NCBI GenBank assembly: GCA_018806915.1
Contig: JAGKQI010000105.1
Span: forward strand, 4,092,001-4,156,000
From: Phytophthora colocasiae
Lineage: Eukaryota > Oomycota > Peronosporomycetes > Peronosporales > Peronosporaceae
Reading direction: 5' to 3'
Length of the DNA stretch: 64,000 nucleotides
Part shown: one piece after another, positions 1-10,611 of the stretch
Layout: each line of letters starts with the position of its first letter
Numbering within the stretch: position 1 is the first letter of the stretch
Notes under the pieces: generated by a model
The model's input: only the letters and a program-made list of their open reading frames with translations
Told to the model about the DNA's origin: nothing
The model's database searches: none
Program-made: the position numbers and the translations under genes

Positions 1-1716
1 GACGAGTTGGAGCGAGGCGATGGAGCGTGGGAAAACATTCAGGAGGTTCTGCGCTTCGGCTTCCGGAGCTTATGGAAAGTTTTCGCAGGTGTCGATGATC
101 GTGTGTCGGTAGAGTTTTGTTTAATGCTGTAGATATCGTTTTGGTCGAACTACTGAAGTTAATGTTCATCATGTGCAACTGCAGGAGCTACACAACGCCG
201 TTGCTATACAAACGAGGGACTGTCAACGCCAACAACAGCATTTGGAAGCTATTGCACAAACATTAAACACGATGAGCGAGCAGCTTCGAGTGTAAGTGTA
301 TGCAACTAATTTGCTGGTAAATTGAATTCAAAGACTCATCAACTTATTTTTTAATCAAGAACGAACGAGCAAGAAGAGTCCGCAAAGCAACAGTTCGAAG
401 CTCGTCTACAAGAATTAGAGTGTCAAATTCAAAGCCAGAAGAAACCCCACTCTACAGCTCAAGAGAAAATCTCGATAACTAAGGTAGAACGTCGATTAAA
501 TCTACTGGAAGAAGAATTGGGGCATATCGTGACTGCAATCGATCAGAAAGCAGACGCAGAAGATGTGGTAGAACAGCGGAGATCACTGGAAGAAGCAATA
601 CGTAAGCGGGTAAGGAGATGCTGAAGATATTCAACTCCTGTACATCTCTAATTTTTTTTTGTCTAGTGCACGAAAGAAGCCTTCGATCAGGAAGTGCTGA
701 TGCTTCAGGAGCGACTTCAACATCAATGCCAAGAGTTAGAGAAGACATTTTCCACCTCAACATCAGACTTCAAAGCTCAACAAGAGGCTTTTCTTCGCTT
801 AGAAATGGAGACCTGGACGGCCAAAGTACAGGAGCATTCACGTACCAGTCTGCAAGCAACTCTAGATCAAGAGAACCAGCGACAGAGAGAGGCTATAGGG
901 GCAATGGACACCCAGATCAAGCTCTGCTGTGATGCGTTAGAGGACCAGCAGAAGCGGCTGGATGATGCCAAGAAGGAGATCCAAGAGCAGCTTTGCGTGA
1001 CGGTTGCAGCTGACAGAGAAGATGTTGCTCGCCAGTGCAGAGAAGCTCACAGTCGCATCGATTACCAGTTTCGCTCCCAGGAAGAGGCTTTGGAGAGAAT
1101 TCGAGCCGGGCAACGCGGGATTCATGAAGATATCGCGAGTACTGCAAGCCAAAGTGCCCAACAAATGACAGCCGCAGTGGGCGAACTGGATCGTCGCGTG
1201 CTTGATCAACAGCGCCAAGAAATTGAGAAACTGCGCCAGCAGGTGTCGGAGGAACTTCAACTAACACTTGCAAACTCGTTGAAAGCGCTGGAAGCAGCTA
1301 AAGACAAGGAGCTCCGCAAAATGAGGCAGCATCAGCACGTTGTCGGACGGAAAATGGCAGAACTAGACCAGATGCTGCAGCTCATGGGGAGACAACTCAT
1401 TCAGAACACGTCACAGCTTCAAGTGGTTCGCAACGACCAGCTCGTGCACAACTTACGGGCTGAAGATGCAGCGTACGACGACGAGCTCTCGCTGCAGTAT
1501 GGCGACGCTATTGATACCTCCGCGTTGGCTGAAGTCGCACAAATTCCGCCACAAACCAAAGTTGATCTAGTTGAGGAAGGCGCCGAGCTGTTGGCACGTC
1601 GATCTCAGCACCAAGAACTGCAGCAGCAACTGGACAAAACGCTTCGCGATTACAGTCAGGTCCTGAGTTCTAGTCAACAAGTAGCAAAAGAGCACGGAGA
1701 GCATCCAAAGAAGTAA
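1..1716 (+). CDS. Coiled-coil protein, 5' end outside the window
   Basis: The gene enters the window already in frame. Visible exons are about 1-108, 185-291, 360-609 and 667-1712 or 1716. All join in phase through short introns with GTAGAG, GTAAGT and GTAAGG donors. The product is almost entirely a Gln/Glu/Lys/Arg-rich coiled coil with no recognisable catalytic domain, so I cannot name a function; a structural or cytoskeletal role is only inference. The end is uncertain. Reading on gives a stop at 1714-1716, but a GTAAGT donor at 1713 and an acceptor at 1754 would add an exon running to 1971. That extension would overlap the 3' end of the PX gene on the other strand. Confidence 0.7.
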
Positions 1717-1802
1717 GTCCGTTCATTACATCAGGTAAAACATACCTCCGTTAGGCTCGATGAAATGATGGTATCCATAGTGTGCGAGGTGAGCTGGTTA
1801 TT

Positions 1803-3258
1803 TCAACTGAAGGATCCATTGCCGATGCTGCTTCTGTCATCCAAGGAGCCAGCCTCAAGCGCACCATTTCCATTCGGCAGAGATCCGTTTGATCCAATTG
1901 CAGGCGTCTCCGGTGCAGACACTGTCATCACGGCTAATAAGTCGACCGACGGTGGCGTGATCTCCATGTGAAGCGAAATTTCTGCTTTTTCCAGGATGCC
2001 CCAGAGAAATTCCTGTTCCTGCTCGTACGTCAGACCGTCCTCGTTACCAGCATCTAGACGCGACAGTAGCTCTTCATTCGATGGTTGTGCCTGCACGCGG
2101 GGAAGACGGAGTGTCGAGAGCTGCGCCGTGAACTGTTCTCCCAGCTTCTGTTCGTTCAAAAGGTTCTGCGAGGCCGTCACAATCTCGTTCTTGCGTTGCA
2201 CAGCCTGTTCGGCTTCAAGCGGTTCCGGCACTTCACTGATGTCGATAAAGGCTTGCGCCGCGTTCTCTACGATGCCACTGAGACGGTCGTTCTCGCTCAA
2301 CACTCCCTTGCCGGACCACATGCCGCTAGATCGTCCATTGCTGCCAACACCACCCATTCCCAACTCGCTGTGCAGATCCAAATGCTTCTCCAGCTCCAGG
2401 AAGTGCTGCAAAGAGGCATCATCCAGAATACCAGGCACCTGCAGCAGTCCATCTGCAACGCTTGTTAGCATATCATTAAAGAAGATTGAAACTAGAGTCT
2501 ACATACCTAGATACTCCTGTAGACTCGCTTGACGCTTAATCAAGAAGTTCGGATCGAATCTAGAACAAATACACATCGTCAGTGCCCCTAACTCAACAGT
2601 CTTCAAGTAAATCGTCGTGGAATTCTCAGGCATTGGGATGACACCACAGGAGAGGAAGGGGGTCTACTAGGCGTTCCAGTGCTTTGGACCTGCAACCTTC
2701 CTCCGTCCACCGTCACAGCTCGGGTCCTTTTGCTCTTGTCAGATAAGATCAAGTGGTTTTACAGTCCTCGACTAGAGATAAAGCACTAGTCTCCTCTCTT
2801 CCTTTTCAACACCAGAGATCCCCGCGAGCTGTAACTCCGACAGAAAACAGGGAGATCAATACAAAGCCGTCTGGAACGACTAGTCAAGAGTTGAAGCCTT
2901 TCTTCTTCTCCCTGTGAGCTGCTTTAAAAGCGTTCCCATTCTCATCACGGAATTCCACGACCTGATTCTTCTCCAACTTGAACATACCGGCCAAACCACT
3001 GCTTCTCAGGCAAAGAAGCCTCAATGAGGTCCCCAAAACGTCGAACAAGACGCGAGTGCAGCTGGTCGAAGTCACTAAAACGTCGGGAAATGCGCCACAA
3101 CCCGCCGTTGCACGAGATCTGAAGCAGCAGAGGCAGAATTAGCACTAGGAAATCAGAATCAGAAGCTGCACATGCACACACACCTCCACGATGAACTCCG
3201 TGTGGTCCCCCACCGTGTCGTAGCCCGTGATGAGCGCGCTAACGTTCAGCGTCGCCAT
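1803..3258 (-). CDS. PX (phox homology) domain protein
   Basis: Four exons join in phase: 3258-3184, 3118-2988, 2559-2507 and 2452-1803, giving about 302 residues. The N-terminal ~110 residues form a PX domain, which binds phosphoinositides on endosomal membranes. Visible hallmarks are W-x-I-S-R-R-F-S-D-F (the R-R-F/Y phosphoinositide motif), the L-P-x-K loop before a WFGR turn, and the closing R-Q-A-S-L-Q-E-Y-L helix. The C-terminal two thirds is helical, acidic and without a known domain. The PX frame is continuous only across a 428-nt intron (2987-2560), long for this window. A Lys-rich open frame inside it could belong to an alternative transcript. The partner and exact role, such as sorting-nexin function, are not visible. 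Confidence 0.85.
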
Positions 3259-3418
3259 CCTTTTGCGTTGTGGTATCTCCCAGTATGGAATCAGCTCTGA
3301 GTCCGATATCCTCAGATGATTTCTATTAAGTACGATCTGAATCCTTCAACTTCAATCATTTTGGTCCGACGACAACTACAGTACTAATAGACCCTACGAG
3401 CTCCTTTAACTTTTGGCT

Positions 3419-4513
3419 ATGACGAGCTACGGACGATCAGGAGGTGACCGCGTGACCCTTGTGGTTGATGTAGACCACACACTCACCAAGCTGCTACCGT
3501 GTGCGGCGAGATGGCATGAAGCTGAGCATGGCACGAAGGTTAAAGGCAATTTGCGATCTTTTCGATCCTTAAAAGATGTAAACTAAAGAAAACTGTAATT
3601 AATTTCTTATGTAGATTAATGTGGAGGAGATTGCGTCGTCTACCTGGACAAGTGTCTGGGGTGATGGTGATGCAGATACGAAGACGCACAAGTTCTACGA
3701 GTCGAAGCAGTTTGAGACGGAGTTGGAGGCAGTGGCAGGTGCTCTGGAAGTGCTGAAGCCACTACGCAAGCATTTTTCAATGTTGGCCATCACGGACCGT
3801 CCACGTTTCGTAGAGAAACAGACTCGTGAGTGGCTGGACCACCACTTCTCTGGGGTCTTTGACAAACTCGTGTTCGTGGACGAGGACAAACCGGAGCACT
3901 TGCTGGCCCGCAAGAAGGAGCTGTACGACGAGCTCAAGGTCAAGATTGCAGTGGGGTATGATACTGCAGCCTTGACTGAAGCAGCGGAGCATGTCGGTCA
4001 TGTGATCGTTGTTGGCTCCGTGCCCTGGTCGAAAGCTGCTACTGAGTCTCGAAGCGGTTTGGTTCAGGTATCTGAGTGGTCAGAAGTCAAGGAGACTTTC
4101 GACCAGCTGATCAAGGAGCTACAGCTCAAGCCGCTCGAGAAAGTTTTTCCTGGGCCTCGTCTTGCGAGATACACAGACGATCTGGTCACGGTCTCGACAC
4201 GGAAACCGGCAGGTATGATGTGTTCCTCTCTTTGCTTTCACCACATTTTTGCTAAGATGGGTACTTTGTAGTATTCTACGCCAATATCATCAATTCGAAG
4301 TTCGCGGTGCAGAAGCAAGAGACTGTCAGACTGCAAGCGTCTGAGGCGGCCATCACAACGGCTGTGCAAGCTGCAGAGATCCTGCGCACACAGAACAACG
4401 CTATAACGACGAAGATCTCAACGCGGTACGCGTTGAACCGTCCCAAGGATCGAGGTGGCTACCGCGTGCCTAAACTGGAATTGGTTCTCCAGCGCGTGGC
4501 ACGCAAAGCTTAG
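3419..4513 (+). CDS. HAD-like phosphatase domain fused to a C-terminal Alba domain
   Basis: Exons 3419-3538, 3615-4212 and 4272-4513 join in phase to encode about 319 residues. The N-terminal ~210 residues look like a HAD-superfamily hydrolase: D-V-D-H-T near residue 17 is the DxDxT nucleophile motif, and A-I-T-D-R-P resembles motif II. The C-terminal ~90 residues resemble Alba, a small fold that binds RNA or DNA. Clues are V-S-T-R-K-P followed by F-Y-A-N, then Q-A-S-E-A-A-I-T-T-A-V-Q-A-A-E-I-L, then a V-P-K-L-E-L-V-L strand. A phosphatase fused to a nucleic-acid-binding domain suggests an RNA-linked substrate, but that is inference. The Alba assignment rests on pattern resemblance only. Confidence 0.72.
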
Positions 4514-4633
4514 CAGAGCTAAGGTCGATGTGAGGACAGAAAAGCTGAGCAGTGTGAGGGTAAGCTGAGCGAGAGATGGAGTCCACCGAAAGCAAAACAA
4601 CAGGAAACAATGACGTCTATGAGTCTCCGCCGC

Positions 4634-4937
4634 TCACTCATCCCTAGCGGCTCTAGCCCTGGCCTCCAAGTACTCCCGGCGCTCTTCGTCGCGCAGCTGG
4701 CGACGCTCCGCCTCATTAACTGTCACGATGTCGTCTGCAGCAGTCAAAAAGAGAGTAGGTTATTAGTCTCTCAATCCATTCTACCCCAGTTCTTCTCCAG
4801 TAGAACACAAAGCTACAGCAGTACGTACAGAAGCCAGTGTTGACCATGAACACTTCCATCGCAGCGCCAGTCACGAAGCACAGCGGCACGAGCTTCTTGA
4901 GGATCGGCGTGAGCGAGACCGTAGCTTGTGGCGTCAT
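4634..4937 (-). CDS. SMIM4/UQCC5-like small mitochondrial membrane protein
   Basis: Two small exons, 4937-4829 and 4734-4634, join across a 94-nt intron (GTACGT...CTGCAG) to give a 69-residue protein. The order is a short N-terminus, one hydrophobic segment (L-V-P-L-C-F-V-T-G-A-A-M-E-V-F-M), then an aromatic Y-D-I motif and a charged Arg/Glu-rich tail. This matches animal SMIM4 (UQCC5), an inner-membrane protein required for complex III assembly and mitoribosome association, which has the same 'ME..M' after the membrane helix and F-Y-D-V before an R/E-rich tail. The tyrosine codon is split by the intron, which supports the splice choice. The start lies 113 bp from the divergent SET gene. The assignment is by eye. 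Confidence 0.75.
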
Positions 4938-5050
4938 ATTGGTTTTTGTGCCACACAAAAATTGTAAAAGTGGTACACTGTACCATTTGATTGAACGAAC
5001 ACAACAAATTGTGTAGCCATTTCTAAAGGCAACAAACGACTGGAGACCCG

Positions 5051-5900
5051 ATGGCATCTGATGGCAATGCATTGGGCTGTGTGGGCTTCCGCTGTCTCGA
5101 CCGTGACGAGTGCTACCACTACGATGAAAACCTTAAGCAAGCGGCGTTTATCCACGATGGTTTTACTTGTGAGACGACATTGACGGACACGGAGCACCGA
5201 TTCCGATACCACAATTTGGCAGGTGAAGTGCAGATGCTCAACGCAGACGAAGTGCAGGAGCTCATGAAATGCACTTACACGAGCAAATTGCTATTCCAAC
5301 GCACACATTTGCTGCGAAACTACGCGTTTTGGGGCTTCTCCGACTCGGTGGCAGACAGATTTGAGCAGTTCAGGCCACTGACGGTCGAGGTCTCGTCGAA
5401 GGTTGCAATCGGACACGTCTCGTTACTGAGTCACGTCGAAGAGCAGCCACTCGGACTGTTTGCAGCTGAAGATTTAGAGCGTTATGAATTCCTAGGGGAA
5501 TACACGGGCGTGATCAAGATTGGCGTCAGTGAAGTGAACGAGTTCGATCCGTACGGCATCTCGTACCCTTCCGTGTACGAAGGTGGTGATCTGTACGTGA
5601 GTGCGAGCGAATACGGCAACGTCATTCGCTGCATCAACCACAGTGCAACTCCGAACGCGCGCTTTGTGCCAATGGTTCATAACGGCATTCTACGGATCTT
5701 CTGCGTACGTGTGCAACTTGTTCGTCATACTACATATAGTACATGGCATTGCTTTACTGACGGTTGTTATGCAGTTTGTGATCCAGGAGATCAAGCAAGG
5801 AGACCAGATATTCGTCAACTATGGACCATCCTACTGGAAGTCCACAGGGATCGACCCCATTGCTTTCCACCAACCAACAGAACAGGTCCTAGTACAATAG
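5051..5900 (+). CDS. SET-domain protein (putative lysine methyltransferase)
   Basis: Exons 5051-5704 and 5775-5900 give 259 residues. The C-terminal half is a SET domain. Its opening has G-L-F-A-A-E-D-L and L-G-E-Y-T-G, the pseudoknot-forming motif is R-C-I-N-H-S-A-T-P-N, and the closing Q-G-D-Q-I-F-V-N-Y-G supplies the catalytic tyrosine region. SET domains transfer methyl groups from S-adenosylmethionine to protein lysines. I see no pre-SET or post-SET cysteine cluster, so this is a stand-alone type that could act on histone or non-histone targets. The N-terminal ~120 residues are not recognised. It shares a 113-bp divergent promoter with the SMIM4-like gene. Confidence 0.85.
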
Positions 5901-5990
5901 CTTTTCATTCCCGTTTACATAAGTGAGAAAAGAAACAACGGGTGGCAAACCAGTCAGTTGCCTGGTTGAGAATGGAAAACATGATCCCGT

Positions 5991-6577
5991 TTACTCCTCA
6001 ATCTCGACAACGGCTTCAACCTCGACGGCCACATTGAGCGGCAGAGCGTTGGTGCCCACAGCCGAACGGGCGTGGATGCCCTTGTCGCCGAACACCTTGC
6101 CGATAGTGTCAGAAGCGCCGTTGATGACCGCCGGCTGCTGAGTGAAGCCATCCACGCAGTTGACAAAGCCCACGAGCTTCACCACACGCTTGATCTTGTC
6201 AAGGTCGCCCACCTCGTCTGTGAACCAATAAATATACCAGCGTCAGTACTCCTCATCATGCAACAAACATTCCTAATAAGCAACGTACGCTTGAGGGTGG
6301 CCAGCATACTGAGAGCCACGTAGTGAGCAGCGTCGTAGCCCTCCTCCGGCGTCAGGTCCTTGCCGACCTTGCCCAGAATAAGATCACCGCCAGCAGGCTG
6401 CGGCAGGTGGCCAGCCAGGTAGATAGTGTTGCCCGAACGCACCGCCGTGCGGTAGTTACCCTTGGGCTCGGCCACAGCAGGCAGAGTGTAGCCAAGTTCC
6501 TCGATCTTGCGCTCAATGTGCACATTGCGCACAGCAGAAGCCACACGTGGCTTGGTCATACGAATCAGAGCGTTCAT
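5991..6577 (-). CDS. RidA/YjgF-YER057c-UK114 family protein
   Basis: Exons 6577-6289 and 6217-5991 join in phase. The product is a RidA-family enamine/imine deaminase, which hydrolyses reactive 2-aminoacrylate-type intermediates from PLP enzymes. Family signatures are Y-L-A-G-H-L-P, a glycine-rich N-terminal half, and the C-terminal A-R-S-A-V-G-T-N-A-L-P-L...V-E-V-E block with the conserved Arg that binds the substrate carboxylate. The start at 6577 gives a short Arg-containing N-terminus that could act as a mitochondrial leader, though this is not certain. The family is widespread; this member looks like the divergent long subgroup. Confidence 0.88.
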
Positions 6578-6957
6578 AGTGGGAGATCGGGGTGGAAGGT
6601 CTGCAGGCAAGTGAGTCAAATGCGGATTGAGCTGTTGCACGGAGCTCCGGAGCTTGATGAAGATCGCAGACGGGGGATTGGGACGCATCCAAACCCTGCG
6701 GATAAGATGCCGCTTCGACGTCAGAAGGTATCCAACAAATGATTGGTTAAAATAATGGATTATTGTGATTGGATGAAAAGAATGTAGCCACTTGTAGACG
6801 AAAACTGGACCCATCCTTATTCCTGTCCTCGTGCTCTGATGCATTTACGGGTCATGGAAGGTCAGTGCCGTGCAGTTGCATCAGTCTCTACAGCGAGGAA
6901 GAGGCAGCACAGTTCCTCTTTTGCAGAAGGAGCCAAGGAGGGGGTGAGACGCCGACG
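6578..6957. promoter_or_regulatory. Divergent promoter region between RidA and PI4K-like genes
   Basis: This 380-nt spacer separates two divergent start codons. It contains two ATTGG (CCAAT-box) sequences in the same orientation, near 6742 and 6768. I see no other gene in it; the reading frames here lack support. Confidence 0.4.
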
Positions 6958-8450
6958 ATGGTCGCAGCAGCGCACTCCCCTCTCCAACCCTCAGCGTCCA
7001 GTCTGCAGAAACAACCCACAGTGGTCACAAGTCGCAAACCAACACGAGCATCAACAGAAGTTGTTGCTAACATCATGCAGTCTCTTAGCATCAACGCTCT
7101 GCATCGATCTCCAATCCGTGTAGACATCAAAACGACAGCACCTGCTTGCAATCCATCCAAGTCTCTGCAGTTTCCATCCAAGGAAATCAAAGATGCTGTC
7201 TCTGCACCAACGTAAGTTGTTGTACTTATATTGCTTTAGTTGTTACCAAATTCTCATCATTTGCAATGTTGCGCTCTGGGAATAGTATCAGCATCGAAGT
7301 CCTCAAGCCAAGCACCTGTACAGGCAGTCACCTGTACACCAAGGAGATGGCGTTGCTTGCCAACCAGGTGCAGACTGGTTTGCTCGCTCGTGTCGCTCCT
7401 ATCCCCGTCGATGACTGCACGGGGGGTGTCTATTACTTGCGGACCAAGAACCGTCGCCTAACTGGAGTGTTCAAGCCTGCAGACGAAGAAGCTTATGCTC
7501 TTAACAATCCGAAACAATACCGCAAACACCCTTCAGGTGCGCTGGGTATGCGCGAGGGGATCACAGCCGGAGACGCTGCTGTACGTGAGGTCGTAGCGTA
7601 TCTGTTGGATCACCAGCATTTCGCTCGAGTACCAGTGACGATGCTCGCGTCAATTTACCACCCCGACTTCCACTTCCAGGTGTCGGAGACTCCGCACAGT
7701 AAAACGGGAGCACTTCAAGCGTACGTAGCACATCGAGACACAGCCGATGACGTTGGTTCTGGACTGTTTAATGTAGCGGAAATCCACGCTGTTGCCATTC
7801 TCGACATTCGTCTAGCCAATCAAGATCGGCACGGAGGCAATTTGCTCGTGGTTGAGCCAGCTCAAACGGTATCTCAAACGTGTAACGTAGTGGTGACCAA
7901 ATCCGTGGCAGGTAAGAAGGTCTCGATCGTTCCAATTGACCACGGTGCTTGTCTTCCTCGGATCTCCGCGCTGGCAGAAACCAGCTTCATGTGGCTTCTG
8001 TGGCCCCAGTCCAAGCAGCCATTTTCCCGTGTGGCTCGCGAATATATCGCAGCATTGGATGCAGATTTCGACCTGAAGCTACTTGAGGATAACCTCCCTG
8101 CCAATTATCAACTGGAACGCGAGGCAGTGCTCACTTTACACGCCTGTACAGCACTACTGAAGTTCTGCGTTCTGGATCGGCACATGAACGCGTACGACAT
8201 CGGAATGCTCATGAGTCGACAAGGAACTGCCGATCAGCAGGAATTCAGTCCCAGTGTGCTCGAGAAGGTAGTAGCTTCCACTCTCCGTGACTCAATGGTG
8301 ATCAAGAATGAGGCAGTGCTGAAACTTCAAGACAAACAGCCAGTACAGAAGAAACCTCTGAGTCAAGACAAGGCTTGGGTTAACTACGTGTCCTTCTTCC
8401 TGACAGCTTTCCGACGCGAGTTAGTTGCGCACCTTGCAACCACTAACTAA
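6958..8450 (+). CDS. Phosphatidylinositol 3-/4-kinase-like protein (type II PI4K / plant PI4K-gamma type)
   Basis: Exon 6958-7211 joins exon 7286-8450 across an intron (GTAAGT...AATAG), giving about 472 residues. The kinase core has a G-G-V-Y-Y-L loop, V-F-K-P-A-D-E-E with the ATP-binding lysine, the R-E-V-V-A-Y-L helix, and I-L-D-I-R-L-A-N-Q-D-R-H-G-G-N-L-L as catalytic loop. P-I-D-H-G-A-C-L-P is the metal-binding DHG motif. This pattern fits type II PI4K and the plant PI4K-gamma branch; some members of the latter phosphorylate proteins instead of lipid. The first ~85 residues are low-complexity and Ser-rich. The stop codon overlaps the last codon of the coiled-coil gene on the other strand. 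Confidence 0.87.
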
Positions 8451-10559
8451 ACGTTAGTTGACGAGTAAATTGTCTCTAATTGAACAGCTATTCGCGCTTG
8501 CATGTCTTGAAGAAGGTCTTGCAACCAACGCGTCATCGGTACATTAGCTTGAGGGCTGACGTCGTCCTCAGTTTGCAAGAAAATACTTGTAAATAGAGGT
8601 AACACGTCGTTCTCGATCACGCGTTTAATGTTTTCTTGTTGGGGTGAAGATCGACACAGGACCGACGTCAACTCGTTATTCTTTTCCGTCGAGAAACTGT
8701 TACTCTTCGCTCCATTCGTGCTTAACTGCACGTTTACAGTCGGAGCTACAACACACAAACGTAAAGAGGATTCCATCAAACGCTCCATGGCTCGAGTGTG
8801 CGAACGTTTCTGTCTCTGTGCCAAAACTTCTTGATTCGCTAGTTCCGCCCCGACTTCCGAGATTCGAGATTGAAGCAATTCGTTATCTTGTTGAAAAGCT
8901 GCTAAAGCTTCCGATAGTCGTTTTTGTTCCTTTGCTGCTTTAGCTACCAATTGCTCACGTTCACTTTGGGCGAAATTAGCTGCTTCTTGGTGCTGAAGCT
9001 GGAGAGTGGACGTTAACGAGGCGATTTCTTTCGTAAGTGTCTGAACCTGCTCTTCTAGGTCTTCCATTTGTGTCTTCATCGCAGAATTTGCCAATTTTAC
9101 AGCGGAATGATCCAGGAGCTGTGCTTGCAGTCGGTCGTTATCGTCAATTTTCTGTTGGATCCGAGCTTTCAAGGCTTTCACAAGTGTTTGCTGCTGCTGT
9201 TCACGTTTTGAGGATTCCGCTTGCAGCTGCTGCTTCAGTTGTTGCAGTTCAGATTCTCTAGCTACGACATCTCCACGGAGTTCCTGGTTCTCTTTTCGGA
9301 GAAGCTGAAGCTCCTTCTGGTGTGAATACTGAAGGTCTTGGACCGATATGTTTAAGGTTTTCTGGATCTGTTCCAGTTCCACAATTTGTCGCTTGTATCC
9401 TGAGTTTTCCTCATACCACGACTTGGTTTCATTTTCTCGTTGAGTCTTCTGTACTTCCACTTGTTTCTGAGCGTCTTCTAAGCCTCTCAACGCTTTTTTC
9501 AATTCCAGTTCGCGGTCATCAAGTTGTTGCACTAAAATCTCAAGCTCCATCCGTAACCTCGCTATTTCGTGCACCTGGGACGCCTTAATTTCCTCATCAC
9601 GGCTCTGTTGAAGCGCACATTGCGTCGCATTATCGACAAATTCCTTAACCTGTAGTGGTTGAGCAATAAACTCCATAAATTCGTTCTCGGGCTGCAACAT
9701 CTTCATTTGCTTGTCCAGTTTGGTACATTCCCTTTCCAATAGTATGCATTCCTCGACTTTCACTGCCAGTTTATCCTGCAATTTCGCAATTTCACTCGCT
9801 TGCACCTTTCGTTCCTCCCACAAACGTTGCTGAGCAGCTTCGACATTGTCGATATATTTCCGAAGCTCAGCAGCAGCAGTTTGAGCTTCTTCACTCTCTT
9901 GATGAGCCTTGATTGCTCTCGCCCGTGCTGTTGAACATCTTATGCATATAGAACCTGAAGTTGTGGGAACTTTCGGTGCTGGAGAAGCTGACGAAGCTCG
10001 AAATTGACCACCAGCAACTAGTTTAGTTTGACCTCGAATCCTGGTTAGTGTGAAAACAAAATAATTAGCAAACGAGAAATTATCGAACACAATTCAGGAG
10101 AACGCACTTCTCCACTAGTTTCGCTCGAAGTTGATCGATCTCATGTCGAAATAGAGCGTTTTCATGGCGTAATTGCTGGATTTCATCGCCTTGTATCGAG
10201 TCTTCCGGTTCTGTAGTAAATGCTTCTTTTTGCTGAGCTTCGCGTTCGACATCCAATTTGCCTGCATAGCGCGCTGTTGCAGAGAACGCCCGAACCACCA
10301 CCCGCTCCGTTGAGGAAGGTCTCTGCACTTGATTTTCTGGTGTTTGCCAGGTTGATGTCACTGCGATTTCGCTGTGTCTAGTGCGTCGAGAAATTGAAGC
10401 CGAGCCAGCACTTTTTGGTAAAAGCCGAGACGTCCGTCCTGTAGAGACTGAAGAAGATGGTCGAGTACGTGGTGCATTGGTTATGCGTCCTATCGATTCA
10501 TCCGAAAACTTGCCATTAATTGACGGCAAAGAAGAGCGTTCCATCACTTCTTCACTCAT
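8447..10559 (-). CDS. Long coiled-coil protein
   Basis: Two exons joined near 10120-10040 through a GTGCGT donor and an AACCAG acceptor give roughly 690 residues. The N-terminal ~120 residues are Ser/Thr/Arg-rich and probably disordered. From the end of exon 1 onward the protein is heptad-rich coiled coil with many Gln, Glu, Leu and Lys residues, followed by a short non-coiled C-terminus. No catalytic motif is visible. It starts only 52 nt after the stop of the upstream coiled-coil gene on the same strand, so the two could be co-transcribed or parts of one gene. A cytoskeletal, centrosomal or flagellar role would be a guess from composition. Confidence 0.75.
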
Positions 10560-10611
10560 AAAAATACAAAAAAGGTATTTCCATTTTCTGTTTTGCAGGA
10601 AGTTCTTTCTC

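Noticed and set aside
479..1273. Minus-strand open frames under the first coiled-coil gene
   Set aside because: They are shadows of a gene whose exons join in phase and have strong heptad character; the antisense frames have no domain.
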